The position numbers and the translations under genes are program-made. Below the pieces are notes generated by a model. It did not search any database. It saw nothing but the letters and a program-made list of their open reading frames with translations, and was not told the origin of the DNA. Shown here piece by piece: positions 45,079-54,342 of a stretch of 64,000 nt of DNA. Origin of the DNA: Chelativorans sp. YIM 93263 (GTDB lineage: Bacteria > Pseudomonadota > Alphaproteobacteria > Rhizobiales > Rhizobiaceae); NCBI RefSeq assembly GCF_028767125.1, contig NZ_JAKCWP010000003.1, positions 434,001 to 498,000 on the forward strand, in the 5' to 3' direction. How positions within the stretch are numbered: the first letter of the stretch is position 1; the number at the start of each line of letters is the position of its first letter.

Positions 45079-46035
45079 TCAGAACGGGCTGTCGGGGAAG
45101 TAGAACTGCTCTGCGTTCTCCGGCGTAACGAGCTGCGAACCGATGATGAACTCGCCGGTCACAGGCGTGTTCGAAACCAGCCCGAGGGCTGTCAGCTCGA
45201 TGGCCGTGGAGATCTGCGCCGGCGGATAGGTGACGTCGACGGGAATCTGGGGGTCGCCCTCCATCACGCGCCTGATGATCTCCTTCATCCCGGCCCCGCC
45301 GACGACCCACATCTCTTCCTCGCGGCCGGCCTGGGAAATGGCCTCCAGCACGCCGACGGCCATATCGTCATCGGCGGCCCATACGGCGTCGATGTCGTCG
45401 TATCTCGACAGGAAGTCCTGCATCACGTTGAAGGCGTCATCGCGATTCCAGTTGCCGTGCTGCATGTCGAGCACATTGATGCCGGAGCCTTCAATGGCTG
45501 CCTCAAAAGCCTCAACGCGCTCATTGTCGAGCGTGGTCGGAATGCCGCGCAGCACGACGATATTGTCGCCTTCCTCGAGGTTTTCAGCGAAATACTCGCC
45601 GGCCATACGGCCAAAGCCGGGGTTGTCGCCGGCGACGTAAAGATCCTCGATCCCCTCGACGGAAAGCCCGCGGTCAACCACCGTGACCCAGATGCCCTGC
45701 TCCGCAACGGCCTGAACGGGCGACGTCAGCGGCTCGCTTTCGAAAGGCAGCACAACCAGCGCGTCGATATCGCGGGTGGCAACCATGTCCTCGACGTCAT
45801 TGACCATCTTGGAGGCATCGCCTGCCGTCGCAAGCACGAAGTTGATCTGCGGATAAGTCTCCTCGACCCGGGCGATGGTTTCGCGCGCGTGGAAGTTCAA
45901 CCCACCCATGAAGCCATGCGTGGCCGAGGGGATGGCGACGCCGATCGTATAGCTTTCATCCTGCGCAACAGCCGCCGTGGTGGTGGCCAGCGCGCCGGCC
46001 AGCATCGCACTCTTTAGCAAAGTTCTGCGTTTCAT
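45079..46035 (-). CDS. Ribose-type sugar ABC importer binding protein
   Basis: A 318-residue exported protein with an N-terminal KRRTLLKSAM (twin-arginine-like) signal and cleavage near AVAQDE. The mature part is a periplasmic binding protein of the RbsB class (YTIGVAIPSATHGFMGGLN, DIDALVVLPFESEP, VVDRGLSVEGI). It would hand a sugar or polyol to the RbsC-like permease encoded 32 nt upstream. The sugar is not known; the arabinose/galactose pathway genes at 56946-63974 are a possible destination. Confidence 0.9.
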   Translation of the reverse strand: MKRRTLLKSAMLAGALATTTAAVAQDESYTIGVAIPSATHGFMGGLNFHARETIARVEETYPQINFVLATAGDASKMVNDVEDMVATRDIDALVVLPFESEPLTSPVQAVAEQGIWVTVVDRGLSVEGIEDLYVAGDNPGFGRMAGEYFAENLEEGDNIVVLRGIPTTLDNERVEAFEAAIEGSGINVLDMQHGNWNRDDAFNVMQDFLSRYDDIDAVWAADDDMAVGVLEAISQAGREEEMWVVGGAGMKEIIRRVMEGDPQIPVDVTYPPAQISTAIELTALGLVSNTPVTGEFIIGSQLVTPENAEQFYFPDSPF

Positions 46036-46067
46036 AGTCCTCTCCCTTGGTTACAACTCCTCCCGTG

Positions 46068-47072
46068 CTAGTCAGCGGTTTTCCTTTCACGCTGCAAGAC
46101 CACGGCGAGTATGACGACCACGCCCTGAATCGCGCCGTTCAGATACGGGCTGACGATCGAGGCGAGGTTCAGAATATTATCGATGAGGCTGAGAATCAGG
46201 ACGCCAACGACGGTGCCCCAAATCCGGCCGTAGCCGCCCTTGAGCACTGTGCCGCCGATGATCACCGCGGCGATGGCCTCAAGCTCCCACAAAACGCCCG
46301 TCGAGCCGGATGCAGAGCCGAGCCGCGGAACGTACATGATGGTTGCCAGCCCGACCAGCGTGCCCAGCAGCACGTAGGTTGCGGTGCGCGAACGGTCGAC
46401 ATTGACTGCGGAATAGCGCGCCACTTGCTCATTTGCGCCGATGGCCGCGCAATGCCGGCCGAAGGCCGTGTGGCGCATGATCAGTTCGCCCAGAATGGCA
46501 ACGACCGCGAAGACGATGATGGGCCAGCTGATGCCCAGCAATCCATCGTAATAAACAGGCCTGTAAAGTCCGCGGAGATCGAAATTCAGCGACAGCGTGC
46601 CACCATCGGCAAGCCAGGTCACCAGGCTGCGGTAGATGCCCATGGAGCCCAGCGTGACGATGAAAGCTTCTATCTTGACCTTGCTGATCAGCACTCCATT
46701 CAGCATACCCGCGGCAAAGCCCGTCAGGAGCGCAATGCACATGCCAACCACGATCAGGGGAATACCCACCCCCATGGCTGGAATGAGCGCGTTCATGCAC
46801 ATGATCATAACGCCGGCGACGAACGCGGCCATGGAGCCGACGGACAGGTCGATACCGCCTGCCGTAATGACGAACGTCATGCCGATGGCGATGATGCCGA
46901 TGAATGCGGAACGCGCCAGGACATTGGTCACGTTACCGTAGCTCAGGAAATTGGGGTTCAACAGCGCACCGAGGATGATCAGCGCGATCAGAGCCAGAAG
47001 CGGCCCGAGCACGTGAAAATTAAACCGGCGCAGGTTGATCTTTCTTTGCGTGTTCATTGTCGCTTCGGTCAT
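46068..47072 (-). CDS. Ribose-type sugar ABC importer permease
   Basis: A 334-residue membrane protein of the RbsC/AraH class with about ten segments. GGIDLSVGSMAAFVAGVMI and AIAAVIIGGTVLKGGYGRIW are typical. It overlaps the ATPase gene upstream as ATGA. Confidence 0.9.
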   Translation of the reverse strand: MTEATMNTQRKINLRRFNFHVLGPLLALIALIILGALLNPNFLSYGNVTNVLARSAFIGIIAIGMTFVITAGGIDLSVGSMAAFVAGVMIMCMNALIPAMGVGIPLIVVGMCIALLTGFAAGMLNGVLISKVKIEAFIVTLGSMGIYRSLVTWLADGGTLSLNFDLRGLYRPVYYDGLLGISWPIIVFAVVAILGELIMRHTAFGRHCAAIGANEQVARYSAVNVDRSRTATYVLLGTLVGLATIMYVPRLGSASGSTGVLWELEAIAAVIIGGTVLKGGYGRIWGTVVGVLILSLIDNILNLASIVSPYLNGAIQGVVVILAVVLQRERKTAD

Positions 47073-48571
47073 CCCACCTCCGCCTTGCGTTCGGAGATCC
47101 CCATTGCCAGACGCAATATGGCGTCTTCCGTTATGTTGTCCCCTTCGATCTCGCCCGCTATGCGCCCGCGCGCCATGACGACCACGCGCGACGCCAGGCC
47201 GATGACCTCCGACATTTCGGACGAGATCACGATGACGCTTTTGCCTTCGGCTGCCAAGCGGCTGATGAATTCGTAGATCTGCTGCTTGGTGCCGATATCG
47301 ATGCCGCGCGTCGGCTCGTCGATAATGACGATATCCGGTTCGGCCAGCATGGTCTTCGCCAGGAGCAGCTTCTGCTGGTTGCCCCCGGAAAGATTGCCGG
47401 CCTTCATCGTTCGATCTCCAGCGCGGATGTCGAACTCCTTGAAGGCGCGGGTGAGGGCCTCATCCTCCGCGCGCGCATCGATGGCAACGCGGGTAAAGCG
47501 ATCGAGGGCAAGCAGCGTCAGGTTCTCACGCAGGTTCTTGCCGAGAAGAAGGCCTTTTTCCTTACGGTCTTCCGTTAGATAAACCAGCCCTGCCTCACGA
47601 GCAGCCAGAACCGATCCGGACTTGATCGGCTTGCCGTTGACCAGCACGCTACCAGTCCCCTGGCGCAGGCCAACTATCCCCTCCATCAACTCGGTGCGGC
47701 CCGCTCCGACGAGACCGGCAAAGCCGAGGACTTCGCCCCGCTTCAGCGAAAAGGAGGCGTGCTTTACATGACCGGGTACGGTCAGGTCGCGGACCTCTAG
47801 CACAGTCTCGTCCTGCGGCTCGGCCTTTGCGGGATAGAGATGACTCAACTCGCGTCCCACCATGGCTTCGGCCATCTTGTGCTCTGTCAGATCGCGCGCA
47901 TCGGCCTGCAGGACCTTGTGGCCGTCACGAAGAACGGTGACACGGTCGGCAATGCGCGAGACCTCATCAAGCTTGTGGGATGTGTAGAGAACGGCAGTGC
48001 CGGCGGCGCGCAGGCGGTCGACCTGTTCAAGAAGAATGTCGGTTTCCCGACTTGTGAGCACCGCCGTCGGCTCGTCCATGATGAGCACGCGCGCGTCGCG
48101 CCCCAGCGCTCTGGCAATCTCGATCATCTGGCGGTTCGGCACGGAAACGTTGGAAACCTTTTCCGTCGGATCGATATAGCAATCGAGCCGCTCCAGCAGC
48201 CTCCTGCTTTCGGCCTGCATTGCTTTATGATTGAGCAGGAGACCGCGCCACTTCTCGCGGCCGAGGAAGATGTTCTCTTCGACGGAAAGCTGAAGAGCGA
48301 GGTTGAACTCTTGGTGGATCATGATGATCCCGGCCGCTTCAGCGTCGCGGAGAGAAGCGAAGTGCACAGGCTTCCCTTCGAGAAGAACGTCCCCCTCACT
48401 GGGCTGGAGATAGCCACCGAGGATCTTCATCATCGTCGACTTTCCGGCGCCGTTCTCCCCAATAAGCGCATGGACTTCGCCCGGACGCAAATCGAAGTCG
48501 ACGTCGAACAGAACCTGAATAGGCCCAAAAAATTGCGAAATCTTACGGAGAGCGAGCACCGAATCGCTCAT
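47069..48571 (-). CDS. Ribose-type sugar ABC importer ATPase with two nucleotide-binding domains
   Basis: A 500-residue tandem ATPase of the RbsA class. The first half has Walker A GENGAGKST and Walker B VLIMDEPTAVL. The second half (from about 250) has the variant Walker A GLVGAGRTEL, as usual for the class, and LSGGNQQKLLLAKTM with VIIDEPTRGID. It is the first gene of the importer operon; a 296-bp non-coding region precedes it. Confidence 0.92.
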   Translation of the reverse strand: MSDSVLALRKISQFFGPIQVLFDVDFDLRPGEVHALIGENGAGKSTMMKILGGYLQPSEGDVLLEGKPVHFASLRDAEAAGIIMIHQEFNLALQLSVEENIFLGREKWRGLLLNHKAMQAESRRLLERLDCYIDPTEKVSNVSVPNRQMIEIARALGRDARVLIMDEPTAVLTSRETDILLEQVDRLRAAGTAVLYTSHKLDEVSRIADRVTVLRDGHKVLQADARDLTEHKMAEAMVGRELSHLYPAKAEPQDETVLEVRDLTVPGHVKHASFSLKRGEVLGFAGLVGAGRTELMEGIVGLRQGTGSVLVNGKPIKSGSVLAAREAGLVYLTEDRKEKGLLLGKNLRENLTLLALDRFTRVAIDARAEDEALTRAFKEFDIRAGDRTMKAGNLSGGNQQKLLLAKTMLAEPDIVIIDEPTRGIDIGTKQQIYEFISRLAAEGKSVIVISSEMSEVIGLASRVVVMARGRIAGEIEGDNITEDAILRLAMGISERKAEVG

Positions 48572-48867
48572 AATGCAGCCGTCCTAAAAACGGCCGGGAT
48601 CTCGTCCAACCGCCTCGCAAACACGACATACCCAAGGGAACAGGCAGGAACCTCACCTGTGCCCAATCGCATACCCACAGCACTCGCGCCAGGCGTCGCT
48701 CGCCGGGTGTGCCCCCGCAAAACCATCAAATTATGCGCTCCTCCCAACGGCAAGCGTTATCTTGTCACCTGCTCGATGTAATCGATTTCACAATCACTTT
48801 ACTGATCATGCCGGCGATTACAACCACCAGATTTCGCACGTACGAAACCGGCGATAAAGTCGTTTTT
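48572..48867. promoter_or_regulatory. Non-coding region upstream of the sugar importer with inverted repeats
   Basis: About 296 bp. TGTAATCG (48777-48784) and CGATTACA (48815-48822) are a perfect inverted pair 30 bp apart, and TTTCG-CACGTA-CGAAA (48832-48847) is a near palindrome. The importer promoter is expected here. No gene or regulator is visible. Confidence 0.4.
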
Positions 48868-50169
48868 TCACCCCATTGCCGCCGGAAGCCACAGCACCAA
48901 AGCGGGAAACGCCACCAGAAGTGCCAAGCGCACCACATCGGCGAGAATGAACGGAAGAATCCCTCGGACCACATCGCCCTGTGTCAGGCCTGGGGCTGTA
49001 GCCTGGACGACAAACAGATTCATGCCGATAGGCGGCGTTATGAGGCCGATCTCGGCTACCGTCACCACGATGATACCAAACCAGATGAGATCAAAATCCA
49101 GTTGCAGAACGATAGGCGTGAGCAGCGGCACGGTGAGCAGGATCATGGACATGGAATCCATAAAGCATCCCAACACCACGTAAAACACGAGGATAATGAG
49201 CAACACCATGAACGGGGTCAGCCCGGCCGTCTCGATAAGGCTGATCAGCAACTGCGGCAGGCCGGTCTCCTCGAGGAAGAAGTTGAAGAGTGCCGCCCCG
49301 ATCAGGATGAAGAAGATCATGCCCGTCAGGCCGGCGGTTTCCACGACGGAGGCGTGCAGCATCTTGACGGATAACTTTCCCGAGAGGAGAACCAGCAGGA
49401 AAGCGCCGACGGCTCCGACGGCAGCCGCCTCGGTGGGAGAGAAGACGCCCAGATAGATGCCGCCGATCACGGTGGCAAAGAGCACAACGACCGGCCAGAT
49501 CCGGCCGAGCATCCTGAGACGATCCGGCCATGCCGTGCGCTCGGCGCGGGGCGCGAGATCGGGTCTGAAGCGTGTTCTTACCAGAATAGCGAGGCTGTAG
49601 AGCAACGCGCCCAAGAGGCCCGGTATGAGCGCAGCAACAAAAAGCTGTCCGATGGAGCTCTGGGTCAGCAGGCCATATATGACCAGGAGAATGGAGGGCG
49701 GAATAAGCACGCCAAGGGTGCCGCCGGCGGCCACCGTGGCCGAGGAAAGCGACTTGTCATAGCCGTGGCGCTGCATCTCCGGCAGCGCAACGCGCCCGAT
49801 CGTGGCGACTGTCGCCAGGGACGACCCGCAGATGGCTCCGAAAAAGGCGCTGGCGCCCACAGTCGTCATGGCCAGCCCGCCTCGGACATGTCCGAGGAAA
49901 CTGTTGATGACGTCGAAGAGCGAGCGCGACAGGCCGGCATGTGAGGCGAACACGCCCATCATCACGAACAGGGGAATGACGCTGAAGGAATATGGAAAGA
50001 TGGATTCGAAAGGTGCGGAGCCAACGACATAGGCCGCGCCCGACCAGCCATTCAACCACCAGTAACCGGCAACACCGACAGCCCCCATTGCAACCGCGAC
50101 CGGCAGGCCCATGGCGATCAAAAGCAGAGCCGCGAAAAAGCCCAGCAAACCGAACCAGGCCTCATTCAT
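48868..50169 (-). CDS. TRAP transporter large membrane subunit (DctM), second system
   Basis: A 433-residue protein with about twelve membrane segments and DctM signatures (GGTLGVLIPPSILLVIYGLL, IGLITPPIGMNLFVV). I chose the ATG at 50169, which overlaps the dctQ end by 8 bases. It is the last gene of the P450-dctP-dctQ-dctM row. Confidence 0.9.
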   Translation of the reverse strand: MNEAWFGLLGFFAALLLIAMGLPVAVAMGAVGVAGYWWLNGWSGAAYVVGSAPFESIFPYSFSVIPLFVMMGVFASHAGLSRSLFDVINSFLGHVRGGLAMTTVGASAFFGAICGSSLATVATIGRVALPEMQRHGYDKSLSSATVAAGGTLGVLIPPSILLVIYGLLTQSSIGQLFVAALIPGLLGALLYSLAILVRTRFRPDLAPRAERTAWPDRLRMLGRIWPVVVLFATVIGGIYLGVFSPTEAAAVGAVGAFLLVLLSGKLSVKMLHASVVETAGLTGMIFFILIGAALFNFFLEETGLPQLLISLIETAGLTPFMVLLIILVFYVVLGCFMDSMSMILLTVPLLTPIVLQLDFDLIWFGIIVVTVAEIGLITPPIGMNLFVVQATAPGLTQGDVVRGILPFILADVVRLALLVAFPALVLWLPAAMG

Positions 50170-50650
50170 GGATGCCCTCCTCCCCGGCCTGATCGACAGC
50201 AGCCACGAGCACGCCGAGAACGGCCACCGGAAGCGCGACCAGGAATGCGTACCAGTACCAGGCGATGGGAATGCCAAGCTGTTGCGAGCGATCGCCGAAC
50301 ATGGTGCGGGTCTGGAAAGTCTCAAAACCTTTCCAGACCATGAGGGTCAGAAGAACAGCCGCGACGAGCGCGCCGAAGATATTCAACGCCAAGGAGATCC
50401 GGCGCGGCTGTGCGTTTGCAATGAAATCCACGCTGACATGCGCGCCCGTCATGAAAGCGAAGGGCATGACCAGCCATGCACCCGTCACGATGAAAAGCTG
50501 CACGAGATCGACGACGCCAATCACGGGCAAGCCGACAAGGCGGCCAAGAACATCAGCAACCGTGACCAGGGCAGCGGCGGCATAAGCCAAGACGCCCAGA
50601 AGCGCGAGCACCGAGATCAGTCGGCGCGCGCCCGTCAAAGCGATTGTCAC
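50162..50650 (-). CDS. TRAP transporter small membrane subunit (DctQ), second system
   Basis: A 162-residue protein with four membrane segments. It starts at a GTG after GGGAGG, 140 nt downstream of dctP with a strong hairpin between. It pairs with the DctM protein whose gene it overlaps. Confidence 0.88.
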   Translation of the reverse strand: MTIALTGARRLISVLALLGVLAYAAAALVTVADVLGRLVGLPVIGVVDLVQLFIVTGAWLVMPFAFMTGAHVSVDFIANAQPRRISLALNIFGALVAAVLLTLMVWKGFETFQTRTMFGDRSQQLGIPIAWYWYAFLVALPVAVLGVLVAAVDQAGEEGIHE

Positions 50651-50752
50651 AATGCGCCTCCCTTCCCGGTTCGGCGTTGACCTGATGCCTGAGCGGTTCC
50701 GTTTATAAAACAGCCGAAGTCAGCCCACAGTTATCAGATAACCTGGATAAAG

Positions 50753-50780
50753 AGGATGCAGGCCGTTAGGCCTGCATCCT
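50753..50780 (-). terminator. Perfect 12-bp hairpin between dctP and dctQ
   Basis: AGGATGCAGGCC (50753-50764), loop GTTA, GGCCTGCATCCT (50769-50780). It stands directly after dctP and before dctQM and likely limits read-through or protects dctP mRNA. On the coding strand it is followed by CTTTATCC, not a U-run. Confidence 0.7.
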
Positions 50781-50790
50781 GTCGCCGGCA

Positions 50791-51819
50791 TTATTGTTGT
50801 TGCTGCTGGTACTCGGCGACCTTTTCCTGCATCAGCCGATAGATTTCCTGAGCGTTTTCGACGCCTTGGGCTTCGATCTCTTCGATGTAGGATGCGATCA
50901 TCGGCTGAAGGGCTTCGCGCCAGCGTTCACGCTCCTCATCCGATAGCTCTGAAATCTCGTGGCCGGCCTCAATGGCACCTTCCCGGCCCGGTTCGTCCCA
51001 CTTGTCCCACCAGTCGTCGAACTTGGAGACAAGCGCGTCGCCTGAATATTGGTCGACGCAGGCCTGCGCCTCTTCGCTGAGCTGATTGTAGGAATCCTCG
51101 TTCATCACGAAGAAAAATGAGACTGTGTAGGCGCCGGCATCGAGGTGGTAGTTCAGAACCTCGTTCAGGCGGAAGGAACTGACGGGATCCCATGGGAAAA
51201 CGGTGCCGTCGATAACCCCGCGCTGCAGGCTTTCATAGACCTCGCCCGGTGGCAGACCCTGCGGCGTCGCGCCCAGGAAGGTGAGCATTTCGGAGACGGC
51301 CGGGCTCGGCGTGCGGATGCGCAGACCTTCCAGGTCCTCCATGGTCTCCACCTTTTCCTCGGCCGTGTGGATCAGCCCGCCATTATGGGCGTGCAGCCCC
51401 AGGACGTTGAGCCCCTCATATTCCTCCGCGAGGTAGGCGGGATAAAGCTCCCAAAGGGCATGCGTGGCCGCGCCGGCATCCGCCGTCAGGAACGGCATGT
51501 CGATCAGCGAGGTGCGCGGGAAACGCCCGCGCGGGATGCCGTGCAGGCCGTGGGCAATGTCCACCACGCCGCTCATCACCTGCTCCTGCTGGCGGGCGAC
51601 GTTGCCCATTTGCGAGCCGGCCGGGAAAATCTCGAACTGCACCTCGCCATCGGTGCAAGCAGTGATGTCCTCCGTCCACGGCACGATGAAATCGGTGTGG
51701 ATCCCGTGCACAGACGGCAGGAAGTGGCTGAGCTTGAGCGTGGTTTGGGCCTCGGCCGTTCCCGAATATGCCGTAAGCGCCAAAACGCTGGTGAAAGCCA
51801 GTCCGATTCTTTTCAACAT
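50791..51819 (-). CDS. TRAP transporter substrate-binding protein (DctP), second system
   Basis: A 342-residue exported protein with a signal peptide (about 1-24, ending AEAQTT) and the DctP fold (LKLSHFLPSVHGIHTDFIVP, DLEGLRIRTPSPAVSEMLTF, RGVIDGTVFPWDPVSS). The C-terminus ends in five glutamines. The start follows GGGAGG. It lies 50 nt after the P450 gene, suggesting that the transported compound is the P450 substrate or product. Confidence 0.9.
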   Translation of the reverse strand: MLKRIGLAFTSVLALTAYSGTAEAQTTLKLSHFLPSVHGIHTDFIVPWTEDITACTDGEVQFEIFPAGSQMGNVARQQEQVMSGVVDIAHGLHGIPRGRFPRTSLIDMPFLTADAGAATHALWELYPAYLAEEYEGLNVLGLHAHNGGLIHTAEEKVETMEDLEGLRIRTPSPAVSEMLTFLGATPQGLPPGEVYESLQRGVIDGTVFPWDPVSSFRLNEVLNYHLDAGAYTVSFFFVMNEDSYNQLSEEAQACVDQYSGDALVSKFDDWWDKWDEPGREGAIEAGHEISELSDEERERWREALQPMIASYIEEIEAQGVENAQEIYRLMQEKVAEYQQQQQ

Positions 51820-51869
51820 GAGCGTTCCTCCCTGGGATGTTTCGTTAAACCATGTTCTTTCTCACCGAC

Positions 51870-54218
51870 TCACAGCGCCACCTTGAGCCGGCATCCGCCG
51901 AGCGCGCGCGAGCAGCAACTCATCATGCGATCATTCCCTGCCTGCTCGGCCGAAGTGAGAACCTTGTCGCGATGGTCAATGCCGCCTTCCCGCACCGCCA
52001 CCTCGCACGTGCCGCACAGACCTTCCTCGCAATCACTGGGCACGTCGATTCCGGCGGCGCGGAGCGCCTGCAGCAGTGTTTGGTCTGCCGGCACACGCAC
52101 GTTCAATCCCGAATCCGTGAGTTCCACGTCGAAGGGGGACTCACGCTCGGGATCGAGCAGCGCGCCATCATGGCTGAAATGCTCGAAACGCAGCGCGTCT
52201 TCAGGCAAGTTTTGCGTGACCGCCTGCAGATGCTCGATCATGCGCTCTGGCCCGCAGACATAGATCTGCGTGCCCTCCCCGCGCCCGGTGGCGAGTGCCG
52301 AGAGATCCGCGCGGCGGCCCTCATCGGCAGGATAGAGGCTCACATGCCCGACGTGATCGCGCTCAAGCCGCTCAATGAAAGCCATGGTGGCGCGCGAGCG
52401 GCCCGCATAGTGAACTTCATAGTCGTGCCCGAGCGCCTTCAGCCGGTCAGCCATCGCGATAATCGGCGTGATGCCGATTCCGCCGGCGATCAGAAGGTGT
52501 CGGGGCGCGTCCTCATTGATGCGGAAATGGTTTCGCGGCCCGCGCAGATTGAGCACCATGCCGTTGCGCGCGGCCTCATGAATAAAACGCGAGCCGCCGC
52601 GCCCCTGATCCTCGCGAAGCACCGCCACGGAGAAGGTGTTGGCGTCCGCATGGCCGCAAAGGGAGTAGCGCCGCTCATATTCGCCGCAAACGAGCTCGAC
52701 GTGAGCTCCCGCGCTCCAGGCCGGCAGCGGACGGCCCTGCACGTCTTCAAGCGTCAGGCCAAGCACCCCCTCGGCCTCCTGCCGCACTTCGGCAATGCGC
52801 ACCTTGCGCACGATGTCCTTCTTCGACGGCGCACCGACGGCAAAAGAAGCGCGCGGTTTCAGTAGGTTCCCGTCGCAGCGCTCTGGATTCTCTTGCGGGT
52901 CCCATTCCACCCAGAGGTGGTCCGGCCCGCGAAATGATGTGTTCGGCAGATAGGTGAATTCCTGCTCGGCCAGGCGCATATGCGGCAGACGGCGGGTGAA
53001 TTCCTCGAGGAATATGCGCATCTCCATGCGCGCCAGGTTCTTGCCCATGCATTGATGGCTGCCATAGCCGAACGTCAGGTGATCGACGGCATTGTCGCGA
53101 TAAATGTCGAACGTGTCGGCGGCTTCGAAATGGCGGCTGTCGTGATTGGCCGAAGCCGTCACGATCAAAAGCTTCGCGCCTTCCGGAATGGGAACGCCGC
53201 CGATTTGCGTGTCGGCCATCGCCTGCCGCCGCCAGGCGACCACCGAACCGGCGTAGCGCAGGCATTCTTCCACCGTATTGGGGATCAGCGACGGGTCGGT
53301 GCAGATGTCCTCCCAAGCCTGCCGGTGCGTAAGCAGCAGCTTGAGCGCGTTGGCGGAGGCATGGGCGGTCGTCTCGTGCGCGGCGACGATGATCGCCATC
53401 ATCATGGAATGCAGATAGCTGTCGGTGACGACCTCCGGGATCTCCTTGTTCTTGCGAATCGCGTAGTGCATCCAGCCGGGGCCGTCCGGCTCCGCCCGCA
53501 TTTTCTCAAGCACCTTGCCGGCATATTGCCAGAAATTGCCGACCGCATGCGCCACCGCTACCTGCTCTTCAGGCGAAGGGCGGCCCCAGGTGTTGACCGT
53601 GTGCGCGATGGAGTAGCGCCGCAGCGTATCCATGTCCTCTTCCGGAACGCCGAGGAAGTGCAGCGCCACGGTGAGCGGGATCTCCCACAGCATCTCGTCG
53701 ACGAGATCGGCGCGTCCCGTGTCGATGATGCCATCGACCTTCTCGCGCGTGAGACGGCGCACCATGTCTTCCTTCACACACAGATTTTCCGGCAGGAAAT
53801 GATCCAGAAGCGCACGCCGGCGCTCCATATGCGCCGGCTCGTCCTCGTTCACGAGCGTGCGGTTCATCGCATAGTCGTATTGCTTGAGCGTATCCGTCGC
53901 CTCCTGCGTGACGGGCGTGATCTTCTCCAGCGCGATACGCGGCGAAAACAGGATATTGTCGCGGAAGACGGCCTTGATGTCGTCGTAACGGCTGACGACC
54001 CAGTAGCCCAGCTTCGGGCTATAGAACACGGGCTCCTGAGCGCGCGACCAGCGCAGCGCATCAGCCGGATCGACCTGATAAGGCGCCTCGAAGGGATCGA
54101 ACGCCGCCGCGCGATGAGAAACGGGACAACCGTTCGGAGCGGACAATGCCGCCCCCTCTCCCGCATGCACCGGACAGCCCTTCGCGGCAGAATCCTTACG
54201 GCCCGTCTGGACGCTCAA
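51870..54218 (-). CDS. Self-sufficient cytochrome P450 fused to FMN/2Fe-2S reductase (CYP116B-like)
   Basis: A 782-residue fusion. Residues 30-440 are a P450 (I-helix VAAHETTAHA; ExxR as ECLR; heme motif FGYGSHQCMGKN with Cys390). Residues 460-680 are a phthalate dioxygenase reductase-like FMN/NAD(P)H part (GGIGITPIIAMAD, VCGPERMIEHL). A C-terminal plant-type [2Fe-2S] domain has CEEGLCGTC and a later CC. The enzyme needs no separate partner and hydroxylates or O-dealkylates small molecules with NAD(P)H and O2. The start is a TTG after AGGGAGG. Two GCPV repeats occur at the N-terminus. It heads the TRAP genes and is divergent from an IclR regulator. The substrate is unknown. Confidence 0.92.
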   Translation of the reverse strand: MSVQTGRKDSAAKGCPVHAGEGAALSAPNGCPVSHRAAAFDPFEAPYQVDPADALRWSRAQEPVFYSPKLGYWVVSRYDDIKAVFRDNILFSPRIALEKITPVTQEATDTLKQYDYAMNRTLVNEDEPAHMERRRALLDHFLPENLCVKEDMVRRLTREKVDGIIDTGRADLVDEMLWEIPLTVALHFLGVPEEDMDTLRRYSIAHTVNTWGRPSPEEQVAVAHAVGNFWQYAGKVLEKMRAEPDGPGWMHYAIRKNKEIPEVVTDSYLHSMMMAIIVAAHETTAHASANALKLLLTHRQAWEDICTDPSLIPNTVEECLRYAGSVVAWRRQAMADTQIGGVPIPEGAKLLIVTASANHDSRHFEAADTFDIYRDNAVDHLTFGYGSHQCMGKNLARMEMRIFLEEFTRRLPHMRLAEQEFTYLPNTSFRGPDHLWVEWDPQENPERCDGNLLKPRASFAVGAPSKKDIVRKVRIAEVRQEAEGVLGLTLEDVQGRPLPAWSAGAHVELVCGEYERRYSLCGHADANTFSVAVLREDQGRGGSRFIHEAARNGMVLNLRGPRNHFRINEDAPRHLLIAGGIGITPIIAMADRLKALGHDYEVHYAGRSRATMAFIERLERDHVGHVSLYPADEGRRADLSALATGRGEGTQIYVCGPERMIEHLQAVTQNLPEDALRFEHFSHDGALLDPERESPFDVELTDSGLNVRVPADQTLLQALRAAGIDVPSDCEEGLCGTCEVAVREGGIDHRDKVLTSAEQAGNDRMMSCCSRALGGCRLKVAL

Positions 54219-54256
54219 GCTTTCCTCCCTTTTGGCGTAGCGACTTTACTTTTATC

Positions 54257-54270
54257 GCACACTCTTGTGC
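54257..54270. promoter_or_regulatory. Inverted repeat in the P450/IclR divergent promoter
   Basis: GCACA-CTCT-TGTGC (54257-54270) is a perfect inverted repeat midway between the P450 start (54218) and the IclR start (54343); a likely IclR site acting on both promoters. Confidence 0.45.
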
Positions 54271-54342
54271 TATTACCGTACGATGTGTAATTTTCGCTGT
54301 CAACGCGGGCGTGGCCCGGAGAGGGGAAAATCGGGAGACTTC

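Noticed and set aside
46047-47276. 409-residue open frame on the plus strand
   Set aside because: Antisense to the RbsC-like permease; very polar shadow sequence without motifs.
50791-50810. CAA/CAG run encoding five glutamines as a microsatellite
   Set aside because: It is a short in-frame C-terminal tail of DctP and too short to be called a repeat locus.
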